This document shows, in pieces, positions 26,412 through 35,939 of a stretch of 64,000 nucleotides of DNA. Below the pieces are notes generated by a model. The model saw nothing but the letters and a program-made list of their open reading frames with translations. It searched no databases and was not told the origin of the DNA. The translations under genes and the position numbers were made by a program. Position 1 is the stretch's first letter, and each line of letters opens with the position of its first letter. This DNA is from Actinoplanes sp. M2I2 (GTDB lineage: Bacteria > Actinomycetota > Actinomycetes > Mycobacteriales > Micromonosporaceae), in assembly GCF_023544445.1 (NCBI RefSeq), contig NZ_JALPVJ010000008.1:186001-250000 (forward strand), given 5' to 3'.

Positions 26412-27846
26412 AAAGCTGGTCGGCGGTGCGCCCGGCCGGCCCGTCGCCGCGGGCATACTGCGCGGTGCGATCCGCGGACAGCTCGGCCAGCGCGTGCGCC
26501 CGAGCGCCGCGGGCGGCCGCCTCGAACCGGGCCACTACCAGCCGCCGAAGCTGGACGTCGGCCTCGTCGAGGGCGTCGGCCCAGCGGTCCTGCGCGGTGT
26601 CGAGACCGGTGGTCAGGGCGTCCCTGGCCGGAGCCGACGCCAACCGGTCGAGGGTGGCCGCGGCTGCCTCGAACCGGGTGAGCGCGTCCCACAGCTCCGG
26701 CGGCACCTCGACCTCCCAGGCGTCCAGCGCATCCCGGGCGTCCTGGTCGTACCCGGCCCGCGCGGTGGTCAGCGCGTCCTGGACGGCCGCGTCGTTCAGC
26801 GCCTCCTGGGCGGCGATGACGTCGGCGTTCGTCTCCGGATCCGAGTCCGGGTCGTCGAGCCGGGCCGACAGCCGGGCGTCGTCCACCGCCTGCTGCAGAA
26901 TGGCCACCTCGGCGACGGCGTCGGCCAGGGTCTGCTCGGCGGTGGCCGCGGCCACCGCGTCGGCCCGGTCGGCCGGGTCCAGAGCCTTGGCCTGCTCCGG
27001 CGACAGATCCGGGAACGCTGCCACCGCCTGGAGCATCGAGGTGGTGGCGGCAAGCTCGGCGGCGGCCGCGGCGGCGTACCCGGACAGCTCGGCGAGGGCC
27101 ACCCGGAAGTCCCGCTCGGCGGCGACCGCGGCGCTCGCCGGGCTCACCTCGGCGCCCAGCCGGTCCTCACCGGCGAGCGCGACGCCATGATGCTCCAGGG
27201 CGTCGTCGGCCAGCTTCGCCGACTCCGCGTACCGCTGGTGTGCCCGCTCGCGCAGCGCGTCCGGCAGCACCTCGGACAGCCGGTCCCGGGCCGCGGTGAA
27301 GGTGGCGCCGGACCGGGCCGCAGTGGCGTCGGCGACCAGCGTCTTCAACGGCGGCTCGGTGAGCGCGTCCCGGGCCGCCGTCACGGCGGCCTGGTCCGCG
27401 GTCGCCTGCACCACCCCGGCCCGCGAGGCACCGACCCGGGCGGTGGCGGTGTCCACCAGCGCGTTGAGCACCCGGACCCGGGCGGCCGCGATCTGCTCGC
27501 GTTCCCGGCCCTGCCGCAGCAGCACCCGCAGCCGGGCCAGCGCGATCAGCGAGGCACGCAGCAGCGCCTGGTAGGTGGCGGTGTCGGCCGGGCTGTTCAC
27601 CTGGGCCAGCTTCTGCCGGACACCGGCCTGGACGGCCAGCTCGGCCGCCACCGCGGCGCGGGCGAGCTCGCCGTGCTGGCGGGCGCCGACGCCGGTCGCC
27701 CACTGCTCGGGGGTGATCGCCGACGGATCCGCGACCCGGCGGTCCAGCTCCATGCGGGCCGCGATCAGCTCGTCGACGGCGTCGCCCGCGGCCGTCTCGT
27801 TGAGGGCCAGCTGACGTTCGGCCCTGGTTTTCAGATCCTGTGCCAT
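26410..27846 (-). CDS. Ala-rich, all-helical eCIS protein (coiled-coil-like)
   Basis: 478 aa, about a quarter Ala, with Asp, Glu and Arg in long heptad-like helices and no membrane segment or Cys. No enzyme motif. In an eCIS operon such a protein could be a tape measure, chaperone or helical cargo. At roughly 1.5 angstrom per residue a 478-aa helix would span about 70 nm, short but possible for a tail ruler. ATG 27846 follows GAGGAG. The preceding gene is tape-measure-family-like, so the two roles need separating. Confidence 0.65.
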   Translation of the reverse strand: MAQDLKTRAERQLALNETAAGDAVDELIAARMELDRRVADPSAITPEQWATGVGARQHGELARAAVAAELAVQAGVRQKLAQVNSPADTATYQALLRASLIALARLRVLLRQGREREQIAAARVRVLNALVDTATARVGASRAGVVQATADQAAVTAARDALTEPPLKTLVADATAARSGATFTAARDRLSEVLPDALRERAHQRYAESAKLADDALEHHGVALAGEDRLGAEVSPASAAVAAERDFRVALAELSGYAAAAAAELAATTSMLQAVAAFPDLSPEQAKALDPADRADAVAAATAEQTLADAVAEVAILQQAVDDARLSARLDDPDSDPETNADVIAAQEALNDAAVQDALTTARAGYDQDARDALDAWEVEVPPELWDALTRFEAAAATLDRLASAPARDALTTGLDTAQDRWADALDEADVQLRRLVVARFEAAARGARAHALAELSADRTAQYARGDGPAGRTADQL

Positions 27847-27862
27847 CTCAGCTCCTCATCGC

Positions 27863-29422
27863 TCACACATAGCGGAACCGCATCACCGCGCCGCGCCACC
27901 ACAGCCAGCCCGGGTCCAGGTCGAGCTGGGCCCGGCGGATGCGCAGGTCCACGTCGTCCAGGGAGAACTCGGCGTCGATCCAGCCGGGGGTCACCTCGAT
28001 CAGCGCCGGCCGCCGCCACAGCCAGTCGAGGTTGTCGTCGTCGCCGTCGCCGGGGGTCCGAAGCCGGTCGAGCAGCCAGGACCGGATCAGCCGTACGCGC
28101 TCGTGGTCGTCCGGGCCGGCCCGGGCGGGGTCCGGCGGTAGGCCGGCCGGGGGGAGGCCCGGCGGTGGGCCGGCCAGGGCGGTCAGCACGGGGTCGTCGG
28201 GGCCGACGTCGGTCAGCCCCTGGCAGAGCCGGATGACGGCCCCGGGCAGATCCTCCGGCCGGAGATCCGGGGCGATCAGCCGACCGATCGGGCCGGCCAG
28301 GAAGAGCAGGCCGCCGTTGCGGGTGAACAGGCGCTCCGCCGCCTCGGCGCCGGCAAGGGCGGCGCTGTCATCGTCGGCCGGAGCCGTCGAGGTCGTCTCG
28401 TTCCTGACCTGCCCTCGGCCGTACTCCGGCGGTGCGAAGGGCCCGGGGAAAGGCTCGGAGTCGCGCTCGGACAAGGGCGCGGACTCGGGCTCGGAGTCGG
28501 GCGCGCGCCCGGCAGCCGCCCGCGATGGCGTCGCCGGCCGAGCAGTTGCGGTTGCCGGCGGCGGCGCCGGGCCATCGCCGCACAGCGCCTCCACGACCGC
28601 CGCGCAGATCCGCGGATCACGAAGGCGCTCCGGGACACTGCCGGCGATCACCAGCCGGGCCAGCGCCAGGCGGGCGTCCTCGTCCAGCCGGCGAACGCCT
28701 TCCCGATGCGGCATCAGACCACGACCGGCCGCGGATCGCAGCGCCGCGGCCACCACGCCCGGCGGGACCGGCGCCACACCGGGCGGGACCGGCGCAGTGC
28801 CCGGCCGGACCGGCGTCTCTCCGGCGACCGTCCGCACGGGCTCGCCGGGAGACGCGACGCTCGCCGCCCAGACCCGCGCGACCCGAAGCCACGCCGCAAG
28901 TTCCAGCGGAACGACCACCGGCGCCTCGACCGCCGCGAGCACGGCCGGCGCCAGCTCCGGCTGCACGAGCAGCGCGGCCGCGACCGCCCGGCTCCGCCCG
29001 GCCCCGGTGGACGGCGCCGGACCGGGCAGCAGCCCGCACTGCCGCCACGCCCACGCCCGGCGTGTGTCCCCCTTCGCCAAGCTGCGCACCAGATCGGCGG
29101 CAGCATCCTGCGGCCGCCGATAGACAGCCACGTCACCGTCGGCCATCGCCGCCAGCTGTTCCCGCAGCGCCGGCCGGGCCGCTTCCGTCCACAAGCGGCG
29201 AATCTGGCCATCGCCCTCGTCCGGCGACACCCGCATCCGCACGTCGATCCGCAGTCGGCGCACACAGAGGTGCGCGACGTCCGGCGCCAGATCCTCCAGC
29301 CCCTTCCCCAGCAGATCCGCCGCGGTCCGGCCGTCGCTCAGGGCGTTCGCCACCCGCCGTGCCGTCGGCCCGCGGTCCGCGTACACCCGCCACCGCAGCG
29401 CCGATACCTCCTCCTGCCGCAC
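27863..29422 (-). CDS. Tape-measure-family-like eCIS protein (CIS_TMP type)
   Basis: 519 aa. The N-terminus (LCVRRLRIDVRMRV...W...ARPALREQLAAM), the central AERLFTRNGGLLFLAGPIGRL and the C-terminal WLWRRPALIEVTPGWIDAEF, ending in a Trp/Arg-rich RIRRAQLDLDPGWLWWRGAV, follow the pattern of proteins annotated as contractile injection system tape measure proteins. A Pro/Ser/Glu-rich linker lies at ~300-360. GTG 29422 begins 11 bases after the preceding stop, with GGGGGG as a possible ribosome-binding site. A strong AGGAGGAGG lies just inside the gene and could serve a slightly later start. The name reflects family pattern; actual ruler function is not shown. Confidence 0.65.
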   Translation of the reverse strand: MRQEEVSALRWRVYADRGPTARRVANALSDGRTAADLLGKGLEDLAPDVAHLCVRRLRIDVRMRVSPDEGDGQIRRLWTEAARPALREQLAAMADGDVAVYRRPQDAAADLVRSLAKGDTRRAWAWRQCGLLPGPAPSTGAGRSRAVAAALLVQPELAPAVLAAVEAPVVVPLELAAWLRVARVWAASVASPGEPVRTVAGETPVRPGTAPVPPGVAPVPPGVVAAALRSAAGRGLMPHREGVRRLDEDARLALARLVIAGSVPERLRDPRICAAVVEALCGDGPAPPPATATARPATPSRAAAGRAPDSEPESAPLSERDSEPFPGPFAPPEYGRGQVRNETTSTAPADDDSAALAGAEAAERLFTRNGGLLFLAGPIGRLIAPDLRPEDLPGAVIRLCQGLTDVGPDDPVLTALAGPPPGLPPAGLPPDPARAGPDDHERVRLIRSWLLDRLRTPGDGDDDNLDWLWRRPALIEVTPGWIDAEFSLDDVDLRIRRAQLDLDPGWLWWRGAVMRFRYV

Positions 29423-29433
29423 GGCCGCCCCCC

Positions 29434-31665
29434 TCAACCGATCCGCGCGCCGGCGCCGAGCCGCGCGCCCTCGACCGCGATCCCGGTGGCCGGCCCGCCC
29501 AGCAGCAGGTCCCGGTCGGCGTTGCCGGCGCCGAGAACGGCCGGGCGCAGCCCGCCGGTCGGCCCGATCACGCTCGTCAGATCGAGGTGGAAACCCCGCC
29601 CGACCCGGATGCCGGAGTCGACGGTGCAGAGTTCGTACGCGGTGTGCGCGGGCCGCTCGGTGTCCAGGATCTGGCGGACGACGGCGGTCTGCTCGGCGCT
29701 GAGCGGCCGTGGGACGACCACGGTGAACCGGTGAGCGCTGGAGTCCAGCCCCGGCCGCGCGACCTCGCCGTCCGGGTACGGCGCGCCGACCCGCAGCCCG
29801 GCCCCGAGCACGGACCGCCCGCTGCCGACCGGATCCGCGCCGAGGTCCGGCCCCAGCCCCCGCAGCCGGTAGTGCTCGACCAGCACCGGCGCCGGTGTCC
29901 GGGCGCGATCGTCCAGGGCCCGGTCGCCGGCAAGGTAGATCTCCAGGTACCGGCGGATCGCGCCGAGGGTGCCGCGGCGCCGGTACAGACCGTTGACCTC
30001 GGCGATGAGCCGCCGCCGGGCCGGCTCGGCCCAGCGGTCGTCCAGCACCAGGCCGAGGAAGGACGCCAGCCACGGCAACGCCTCGACCGGGGTGACGGCC
30101 GGGTCGACCAGCAGATCGCGGCGTTCGGAGCGCACCTGCAGGTCCTGCAGCAGCCCGTCGAACAGCCCCAGGAAGCGGTCGAGGAATGCGGCCTGCTCAC
30201 CGTCGCCGACCACTACGGCCGGCAACCGGCGGGACAGGGTGTGCGCCTGCCGTTCGATCCGCAGCGCGCGCACCGACGGGGTGCGGCGGTGGTCTCCGGT
30301 GAGCCTCAGCGCGAGCCAGAGATACCGGCCCGGCGGCGCGGCGACCGGCGCCTCCAGGACTCCGGTGCCGGGCGGCAGCCGCCACCACGGCGCGGGCTCG
30401 TCACCGCGGCGGTGGAGCGGGCCGGTCGCGGTCAGGGCGGCCGGCGGCAGCGCCGGACCGGCGGTGGCGGGGTCCGGCCGGCAGTGCGCCGGATCGGGCG
30501 GCCGCGGCGCGAGCCCGGTCTCGTACTCGTCGTCCGTGGTGATCGTGGCGACCCGGAGGTCGGTGCCGGCCGGGACGCAGGCATCGACGAAGACGCGACC
30601 CCAGCGGTTCCCGGCCACCCCGCTGTCGAAGCGGTAGCTGAGCCAGGTTCCGGCCGGCGCGTAGCGGACCCGGCCGGCCACCGCGAGACGGAATCCGGAG
30701 GCGCTCCAGTAACCGATCCGGCCACCGGCCAGGGCGACGAGGCCACGGCCGTCGTATCCGCGGGCGTCCAGCGGCTGGGTCCGCACCCAGCCGGTCGCGG
30801 TGACCAGCACCCGGTGCAGCGGCGCCTGCCCGCCGTCGTCGGCCCGGCCCGGGGCGAGCACGACGAGGTCCTCGTCGTCGCTCACGACCAGATCGCGGGC
30901 GCCGTCGACGGCGAGCGGCGCTCGTCCGCCCGCGACCAGCCACGCCTGTCCTCCGGCGCCGGCCCAGAGGGTGACCACCTCTCCGGAGACAGTGATCGCC
31001 ACCCGGCGCGGCGCGGCCCCGGCCGGCAGTGCCGCCGCGCCGTCCGGCGCCGGCAGCTCGGCGAGCTCGCGCCGGGCGCTCACCGACAGCAGGCCGGGCG
31101 GGCCGGCCACCACCGCGACCACGTCGCGGTTCCGGGCGGCGAGCCCGATCGGCGTGCGGGCCGGGTGGCCGCTCGAGGCGACCGGGATCCGGCGCAGCAG
31201 TCGCCGGCTCCACAGGTCCAGCACGGTGATCTCCCGCCGGCCCCCGTCGGCCAGGAACAACCGGTCGTCGGCGTCGACCGCGATGCCGGCGCCCTCCATG
31301 ACCGGCACGCCGGGGCGGGGCGAGAACTCGGCGCCGGGGAGCGCCGGCCCGGGGTCCGCGCCGATCACCGTGACCTCGGCCGGCATCCGCGCGTAGTCCA
31401 GGCCGTCGCGCACGTCGCCGACGGCCAGGCGGGCGACCGACCGGCGGTCCAGCCGGTACACGCGGCAGAGCCGGTCGACGGCCGATCCGCGCGGGACCGG
31501 GCCGCCCGCCTCGGACCAGGGGGCCGGGTCGGCGTCCTGCCAGGTCAAAGTCAGGGCCACGGGGTACGGCGTACCGGGCGGCACCGCCTCGACCGCGGTG
31601 TCCTCGTGCCGGCCCCGCACCCACTGATCGCAGGTGAGGACGGCGCTGACCGGGCGCTCGGGCAT
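29434..31665 (-). CDS. Phage tail gpI-like protein with repeat-domain N-terminus
   Basis: 743 aa. The C-terminal ~270 residues are a tail-protein domain of the gpI/TIGR02242 type (LDRFLGLFDGLLQDLQ, VEALPWLASFLGLVLDDRW, GLYRRRGTLGAIRRYLEIYL), a baseplate component in phage tails and eCIS. The N-terminal ~450 residues contain beta-propeller-like repeats (GIAVDADDRLFLADGG and similar). ATG 31665 overlaps the preceding stop by one base, with GAGGTG five bases before it. It probably sits on the outer baseplate, linking wedge to fibres. Confidence 0.82.
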   Translation of the reverse strand: MPERPVSAVLTCDQWVRGRHEDTAVEAVPPGTPYPVALTLTWQDADPAPWSEAGGPVPRGSAVDRLCRVYRLDRRSVARLAVGDVRDGLDYARMPAEVTVIGADPGPALPGAEFSPRPGVPVMEGAGIAVDADDRLFLADGGRREITVLDLWSRRLLRRIPVASSGHPARTPIGLAARNRDVVAVVAGPPGLLSVSARRELAELPAPDGAAALPAGAAPRRVAITVSGEVVTLWAGAGGQAWLVAGGRAPLAVDGARDLVVSDDEDLVVLAPGRADDGGQAPLHRVLVTATGWVRTQPLDARGYDGRGLVALAGGRIGYWSASGFRLAVAGRVRYAPAGTWLSYRFDSGVAGNRWGRVFVDACVPAGTDLRVATITTDDEYETGLAPRPPDPAHCRPDPATAGPALPPAALTATGPLHRRGDEPAPWWRLPPGTGVLEAPVAAPPGRYLWLALRLTGDHRRTPSVRALRIERQAHTLSRRLPAVVVGDGEQAAFLDRFLGLFDGLLQDLQVRSERRDLLVDPAVTPVEALPWLASFLGLVLDDRWAEPARRRLIAEVNGLYRRRGTLGAIRRYLEIYLAGDRALDDRARTPAPVLVEHYRLRGLGPDLGADPVGSGRSVLGAGLRVGAPYPDGEVARPGLDSSAHRFTVVVPRPLSAEQTAVVRQILDTERPAHTAYELCTVDSGIRVGRGFHLDLTSVIGPTGGLRPAVLGAGNADRDLLLGGPATGIAVEGARLGAGARIG

Positions 31666-33857
31666 CAGCACACCTCGCGGGGTGTGCGCACCGGGACCGG
31701 CGGGCCGGACGGCGGCGCCGGCGCCTCGACCGTGCCCGGCCCGGGCGGCTCGCCGGCCACCACCGTGACCGCGGCGAGTTCCGGGACCTCCCAGGCCTCG
31801 AGCGCGACCCGCACCGGGGTGACCCGCTCCACCCACTCGCCCTCGACCTCCTCCGAGATCCGCAGGCCGGTCAGGAACTCCAGGCCTTCCACCTGCAACG
31901 CGGCCGCTTCGAGCTCGGGACCGAAGACCGGTCGCCCGAGCGGCCAGCCACTGCCCTCCGGCCCGTACGGCGGGATCGGTGCGAGGTACTGGCGCAGCAC
32001 GGTCTCCACCCAGGTCCGCACCGCCTCGGTGCCGTACCCGGGACGCACCGAGATGCCCACCGACACCGCGACCCGCCGGTAGGTGGGCGGGATGACGTAG
32101 ACCTCGGTGGTGATCAGGCGGCGGGTGTCGAGATAGCGGCAGACCTGCGCGACCACGTCGCGGGTGGGCCGGGGCGCGTCCGGGTGCAGACGGTCCGTGC
32201 CGGGCCAGACGACCACGCTCACCGCTCCCGGTGACTCCTGGCCGGGCTGATGCGGGTTGAACAGGCGCAGCGTCTCGGCCCGGACGATGCCCGCCCCCGG
32301 GGTGATCCGGGCCAGTTCGCGGAAGTCGGAGACGGTCACCGCCCGGTCCCGGCGGGCCAGCTCGGCCGGGATCTGGTCGACCGCGTCGGTCAGGCTCTGC
32401 GCGACCGCGCCGCCGGTGGCCGGCATCGGGTTGGTGACCGTCACCTTGACCACGTCGGTGGCCTTGTTGACGGCACCCGCGCCCACGTTCCCGGCCGCGC
32501 CGCCGCCGTAGCGGTAGCCGCGGGCCCGGATCCGCTCGCCGAGCTGCGGCGCCCGGCCATGGTGGACCTCGCCGAACCGGACCTGGCCGGCCTCCCGGTC
32601 GACCACGAAGACCCGGTCGTCCGGCCCGGCGGCCCGGAAGTCCTCCACCTGGGTCCACGGCACCCACCGCCCGGCGCCCTGCTCCTCGACGTCGAGGCCG
32701 ACCTCGCCGAGCACCTGCGCGTGCACCAGCCGCAGGGTCTGCCCGGGTTCCGCGGTGCCGCTGCCGAGGTACTCGGCCCGGGCCGCCCGGCTCTGCTCCG
32801 CCCTCGCGGCATTGACGCCGATCCAGTCCAGCGCGCCGATGCCGCCGCCGTCCGGGCGGAACACCCGCAGCCAGGCGACCAGACGCCCGGCCGTCTCGTC
32901 GTCCTCGACGAGAGGCGGCTGGTCGCCACCGCCGAGCGCGTCCGGATCGGCCGGGACGTAGTCGCCGATGCGGGCCATCCGGCCCGGATCGGCCGGGAAG
33001 CGCAGCCGCACCACGCCGGTGGCGAGCAGGCCGGAGGTGGTGTCGCCGGCGACCGCGAGGTCGATCCAGACCGGGTCGGCGCTCTCCGGGTGGTCGGCGC
33101 CGGGAACCGGGTCCACCGTGCACACCTGCCAGCGCATCGGCGGCCCCGGCGGCGCGCTGCCCTCCCCCGGGCAGGGCTCGGCGTCCTCGAGCTCGGCGGG
33201 TTCCTGGGACGGGACGACTCCGATGCTGAGCTCGCGCCCGGCGTACGCGGTGAGGTCCATGGTGGTGTCGCCGGCCAGCAGGGCCAGATAGACGCGGCCG
33301 TCCACCGACCCGGCCGGGTCGAGACGGTCGCCGCCGGGTCGCATCGGGTCACCGGCCCCGAAAGCCGTGCGGTAGCGCAGGGCGTCGTCCACCGACGAGC
33401 CGAGCGCCACGCTGGACCGGGCGAGGTACTCCAAGGTGTCGGCGTCCAGCTGCTCCTCGGTCCGGGCCCGGATGGCGGCCCGTGCGGTGAGCGGCCAGAC
33501 CCGGACCTCGTCGCGGGTGGTGAACGCGACGTCCCCGGCGGTCAGGCCGCTGCCGATCGGTGCGGGCACGCCGTCCGCCTCGGCGGTGCCGAAGGTGACC
33601 AGGGCGCCGGCCGCCGCGGCCGGGCGCAACGGGATCTGCAGCAGGTCGAGGAACGCGAGCCGAGTCGTGTCCGGGATCTGGTTGAACCGGAACAGCAGGT
33701 TCTCGCCGAGGAAGGCGAACAGCTCGATCAGGGTGATGCCGGGGTCGCTGGCGTTGTGGTCGGTCCATTCCGGCGTGTAGACCGGGATCCGGGCGATGAG
33801 CTCGTCGCGCAACTGGGCGAACGATCGGTCGTCGAGGATCGGGGTACGCAGCGGCAT
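31665..33857 (-). CDS. Baseplate J-like wedge protein (Afp11/12-type)
   Basis: 730 aa. N-terminal PEWTDHNASDPGITLIELFAFLGENLLFRFNQIPD is the hallmark of putative baseplate assembly proteins of the eCIS/gp6 type. The C-terminal part (ELARITPGAGIVRAETL, then a VCRYLDTRRLITTEVYVIPPTY segment) matches baseplate J. It forms the wedge ring that holds sheath and hub together. ATG 33857 lies five bases after the gp25 stop. It has one start of translation coupling with gpI-like at its 3' end. Confidence 0.9.
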   Translation of the reverse strand: MPLRTPILDDRSFAQLRDELIARIPVYTPEWTDHNASDPGITLIELFAFLGENLLFRFNQIPDTTRLAFLDLLQIPLRPAAAAGALVTFGTAEADGVPAPIGSGLTAGDVAFTTRDEVRVWPLTARAAIRARTEEQLDADTLEYLARSSVALGSSVDDALRYRTAFGAGDPMRPGGDRLDPAGSVDGRVYLALLAGDTTMDLTAYAGRELSIGVVPSQEPAELEDAEPCPGEGSAPPGPPMRWQVCTVDPVPGADHPESADPVWIDLAVAGDTTSGLLATGVVRLRFPADPGRMARIGDYVPADPDALGGGDQPPLVEDDETAGRLVAWLRVFRPDGGGIGALDWIGVNAARAEQSRAARAEYLGSGTAEPGQTLRLVHAQVLGEVGLDVEEQGAGRWVPWTQVEDFRAAGPDDRVFVVDREAGQVRFGEVHHGRAPQLGERIRARGYRYGGGAAGNVGAGAVNKATDVVKVTVTNPMPATGGAVAQSLTDAVDQIPAELARRDRAVTVSDFRELARITPGAGIVRAETLRLFNPHQPGQESPGAVSVVVWPGTDRLHPDAPRPTRDVVAQVCRYLDTRRLITTEVYVIPPTYRRVAVSVGISVRPGYGTEAVRTWVETVLRQYLAPIPPYGPEGSGWPLGRPVFGPELEAAALQVEGLEFLTGLRISEEVEGEWVERVTPVRVALEAWEVPELAAVTVVAGEPPGPGTVEAPAPPSGPPVPVRTPREVC

Positions 33858-33861
33858 CCCG

Positions 33862-34266
33862 TCACCCCCTCAGGCTCAGCGCGCGGACGACCGTCCCCGG
33901 GGCGGCGTCCCGGCGGTGCTCGTAGCGGATCGTGATGATCGCCAGGGCGGGGTCGTCGCCGGGCGTCACGGTGACCTCCCGCAGGCGGACCCGGGGCTCC
34001 CAGGCGTCGATGGCCGCCGCCACCGCGCGCTGGATCGAGGCGCGGACGGCGACCGTGTTCGGCTCCATCAGGAACCGGCGCAGCCCGCAGCCGAAGTCCG
34101 GGCGCATCACCCGCTCGCCCGGCTCGGTCAGCAGGATGACCAGGATCGCCTGCTGCACCTTCTCCGGACCGGAGCGGTAGCCGAGCGCGCCCCGGACCGG
34201 ATCCGGGGCCAGTGGCAGTTTCCAGCCGGTGCCGAGCCGGTCGGCGGCGACGGAGACGACAGTCAT
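33862..34266 (-). CDS. gp25-like baseplate wedge protein (Afp9-type)
   Basis: 134 aa, normal for GPW/gp25. Contains the family features KVQQAILVILLTEPGERVMRPDFGCGLRRFLMEP and a C-terminal beta hairpin. In T4 and eCIS it starts sheath assembly at the baseplate. ATG 34266 overlaps the previous gene's stop by ATGA. Confidence 0.93.
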   Translation of the reverse strand: MTVVSVAADRLGTGWKLPLAPDPVRGALGYRSGPEKVQQAILVILLTEPGERVMRPDFGCGLRRFLMEPNTVAVRASIQRAVAAAIDAWEPRVRLREVTVTPGDDPALAIITIRYEHRRDAAPGTVVRALSLRG

Positions 34267-35939
34267 GGGTGGATCACCTGGTCCCGGGCCACCGGAACGG
34301 TGTAGACCGCCGACGGCTTGAAGATCGGTCCGGCGCCTACCGGCTCGGCGTACCCCTGCTCGGCGAGCAGCTCGAGGATCGGGTCGTTGGTGTAGAGCGT
34401 GGTCAGGATGGTCCCGAGGTCCATGCCGTCGGGCAGCCCGCCGGGCGGGGCCGGCGGTACGACCAGGGTGCCGTTCAGACCGGCCCGGAGGAAATCGGTG
34501 ATCTTCTTCTGGTCGAGGCCGGGGAGGATGTCGATGTCGATGCCGGCCGAGGCGGAGATGCCACCCTCGACGACGTCGAGCTCGGCCGAGAGCTTGCCCT
34601 CCAGCTCGATGCTCGGCGGCAGGCAGAACTTCAGCTTGAGCATCCACCACAGGCCGAACGCGAGCAGCAGGATCGGCAGGAACAGGTTGAACAGGAAGAA
34701 CGCCACGATGGTGAAGAGCGAGATGGAGAAGTAGCAGATCTGCTCGTTCGGATTGACGGTGCCGCTGCCCTCCTCGGGCAGATCGGAGCTTTGTGGCACC
34801 GACAGGGCCGATCCCGGCGGGGACGAGACCCGGACCGACGGGGTCGCCGTCGAGCCCTCCAGCTCCCGGAGGTCCGGCAGGGTGATCTCGATCGGGCGCT
34901 GGGCGCAGCCGGCCGGGTCGTGGAAGGACGCGAGGCCGTACGACTCGGAGGGCTCGGACCAGACCAGCGGGCCCGGGCATCCGCCGCACTCCTCGCGGGT
35001 CCAGGCGCGGATCTCGTACTCGTAGCCGGGGGCGAACCGGGCCGCGCCGTCGGCCGCGACCTCGTCGCCGGCCGTCGGCACCAGTCCCCAGTAGAGGGTG
35101 CCGAGCGCGGCCGCATGCTCGCTGTCGCCGGGCGGCGCCGACAGCAGCCGCAGCGGATAGCTCCGTTCCACCAGCTCCTCCGGTGTCTCCTCGATCGGCA
35201 CCCAGGCCCCGAAGCGGCCCTCGCCGCTCGGGATCCACCCCTCGGTACGCCGTTCCACGCCCGCCTGCCCGGCCCAGACCCGCAGCCGGCGGCGGGCGGT
35301 CTCGACCCGCCGCAGCACCTCGAGGCGGCGGGTCGCGGCCATCGCGGCGTCGCCGGCCCGGACCCCGGCCGGCCGGAACGTGTGCATCCGCCGGCGTTGT
35401 TCCCGGGCCACGTCGTACGTCTGCTGGGTCTGTGCCACCGCGCGCGCCTCGGCCAGCTCGCGCAGCAGCTTCGCGGCGGTCGCCTTCTCCCCCTCGGGCA
35501 GGGTGACCCGGTGCCGGCGGATCACGAATCCGGTCGCGTGCACCGCGGCCGGGTCCACCCGGGGAAAGCCCGGCACATCGCAGTTGAGTCCCACCGCGAC
35601 CAGGTAGAAGCGCTGATGCGCCGGCTGGAACAGCTTGCGGGTGGGCCCGGGCACCGAGCTCCGGGTGGACAGGAAGCGCTTGCGGAGGTCTCCCGGAAGC
35701 GGTGTGCTGGTCAGCGATTCGAGCTGCTGCACCCGGTCGGTGTCGTCGTCGAAGGCCAGCGACACCTGCGGATCGGCCAGGAAGCGGCCGACGAAGTCGG
35801 TGTCACCGTACTTGTGCAGGGCGGGCCGGAGGCCGCGACCGGACGGGCCCGATCCGGTCTCACCCACCCGGGCCCACCGGTACCAGGGCGCGACCAGCCG
35901 CCAGTTGTGCGAGTGCGAGCAGCACGCCGCCGGGCTCAC
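34263..35939 (-). CDS. eCIS protein with a two-helix membrane hairpin
   Basis: 558 aa. Mostly soluble; one region at ~399-440 (ICYFSISLFTIVAFFLFNLF, then PILLLAFGLWWMLKLKFCLPP) is long enough for two closely spaced membrane helices. Upstream is a charged helical region (EREQRRRMHTF-like). Many residues are Pro/Glu-rich. GTG 35939 overlaps the spike gene's stop. Phage baseplates do not need a membrane hairpin, so this may anchor the particle or act at firing. The Streptomyces membrane protein CisA, linked to CIS firing, is a possible functional analogue; homology is not shown. Confidence 0.7.
   Translation of the reverse strand: MSPAACCSHSHNWRLVAPWYRWARVGETGSGPSGRGLRPALHKYGDTDFVGRFLADPQVSLAFDDDTDRVQQLESLTSTPLPGDLRKRFLSTRSSVPGPTRKLFQPAHQRFYLVAVGLNCDVPGFPRVDPAAVHATGFVIRRHRVTLPEGEKATAAKLLRELAEARAVAQTQQTYDVAREQRRRMHTFRPAGVRAGDAAMAATRRLEVLRRVETARRRLRVWAGQAGVERRTEGWIPSGEGRFGAWVPIEETPEELVERSYPLRLLSAPPGDSEHAAALGTLYWGLVPTAGDEVAADGAARFAPGYEYEIRAWTREECGGCPGPLVWSEPSESYGLASFHDPAGCAQRPIEITLPDLRELEGSTATPSVRVSSPPGSALSVPQSSDLPEEGSGTVNPNEQICYFSISLFTIVAFFLFNLFLPILLLAFGLWWMLKLKFCLPPSIELEGKLSAELDVVEGGISASAGIDIDILPGLDQKKITDFLRAGLNGTLVVPPAPPGGLPDGMDLGTILTTLYTNDPILELLAEQGYAEPVGAGPIFKPSAVYTVPVARDQVIHP

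Noticed and set aside
26410..27846. Ala-rich gene as a histone-like or antigen protein
   Set aside because: Only composition supports this; position and coupling place it in the eCIS operon.
28432..32082. Plus-strand frame of 1216 codons
   Set aside because: Runs antisense to three eCIS genes; composition is low-complexity and no domain appears.
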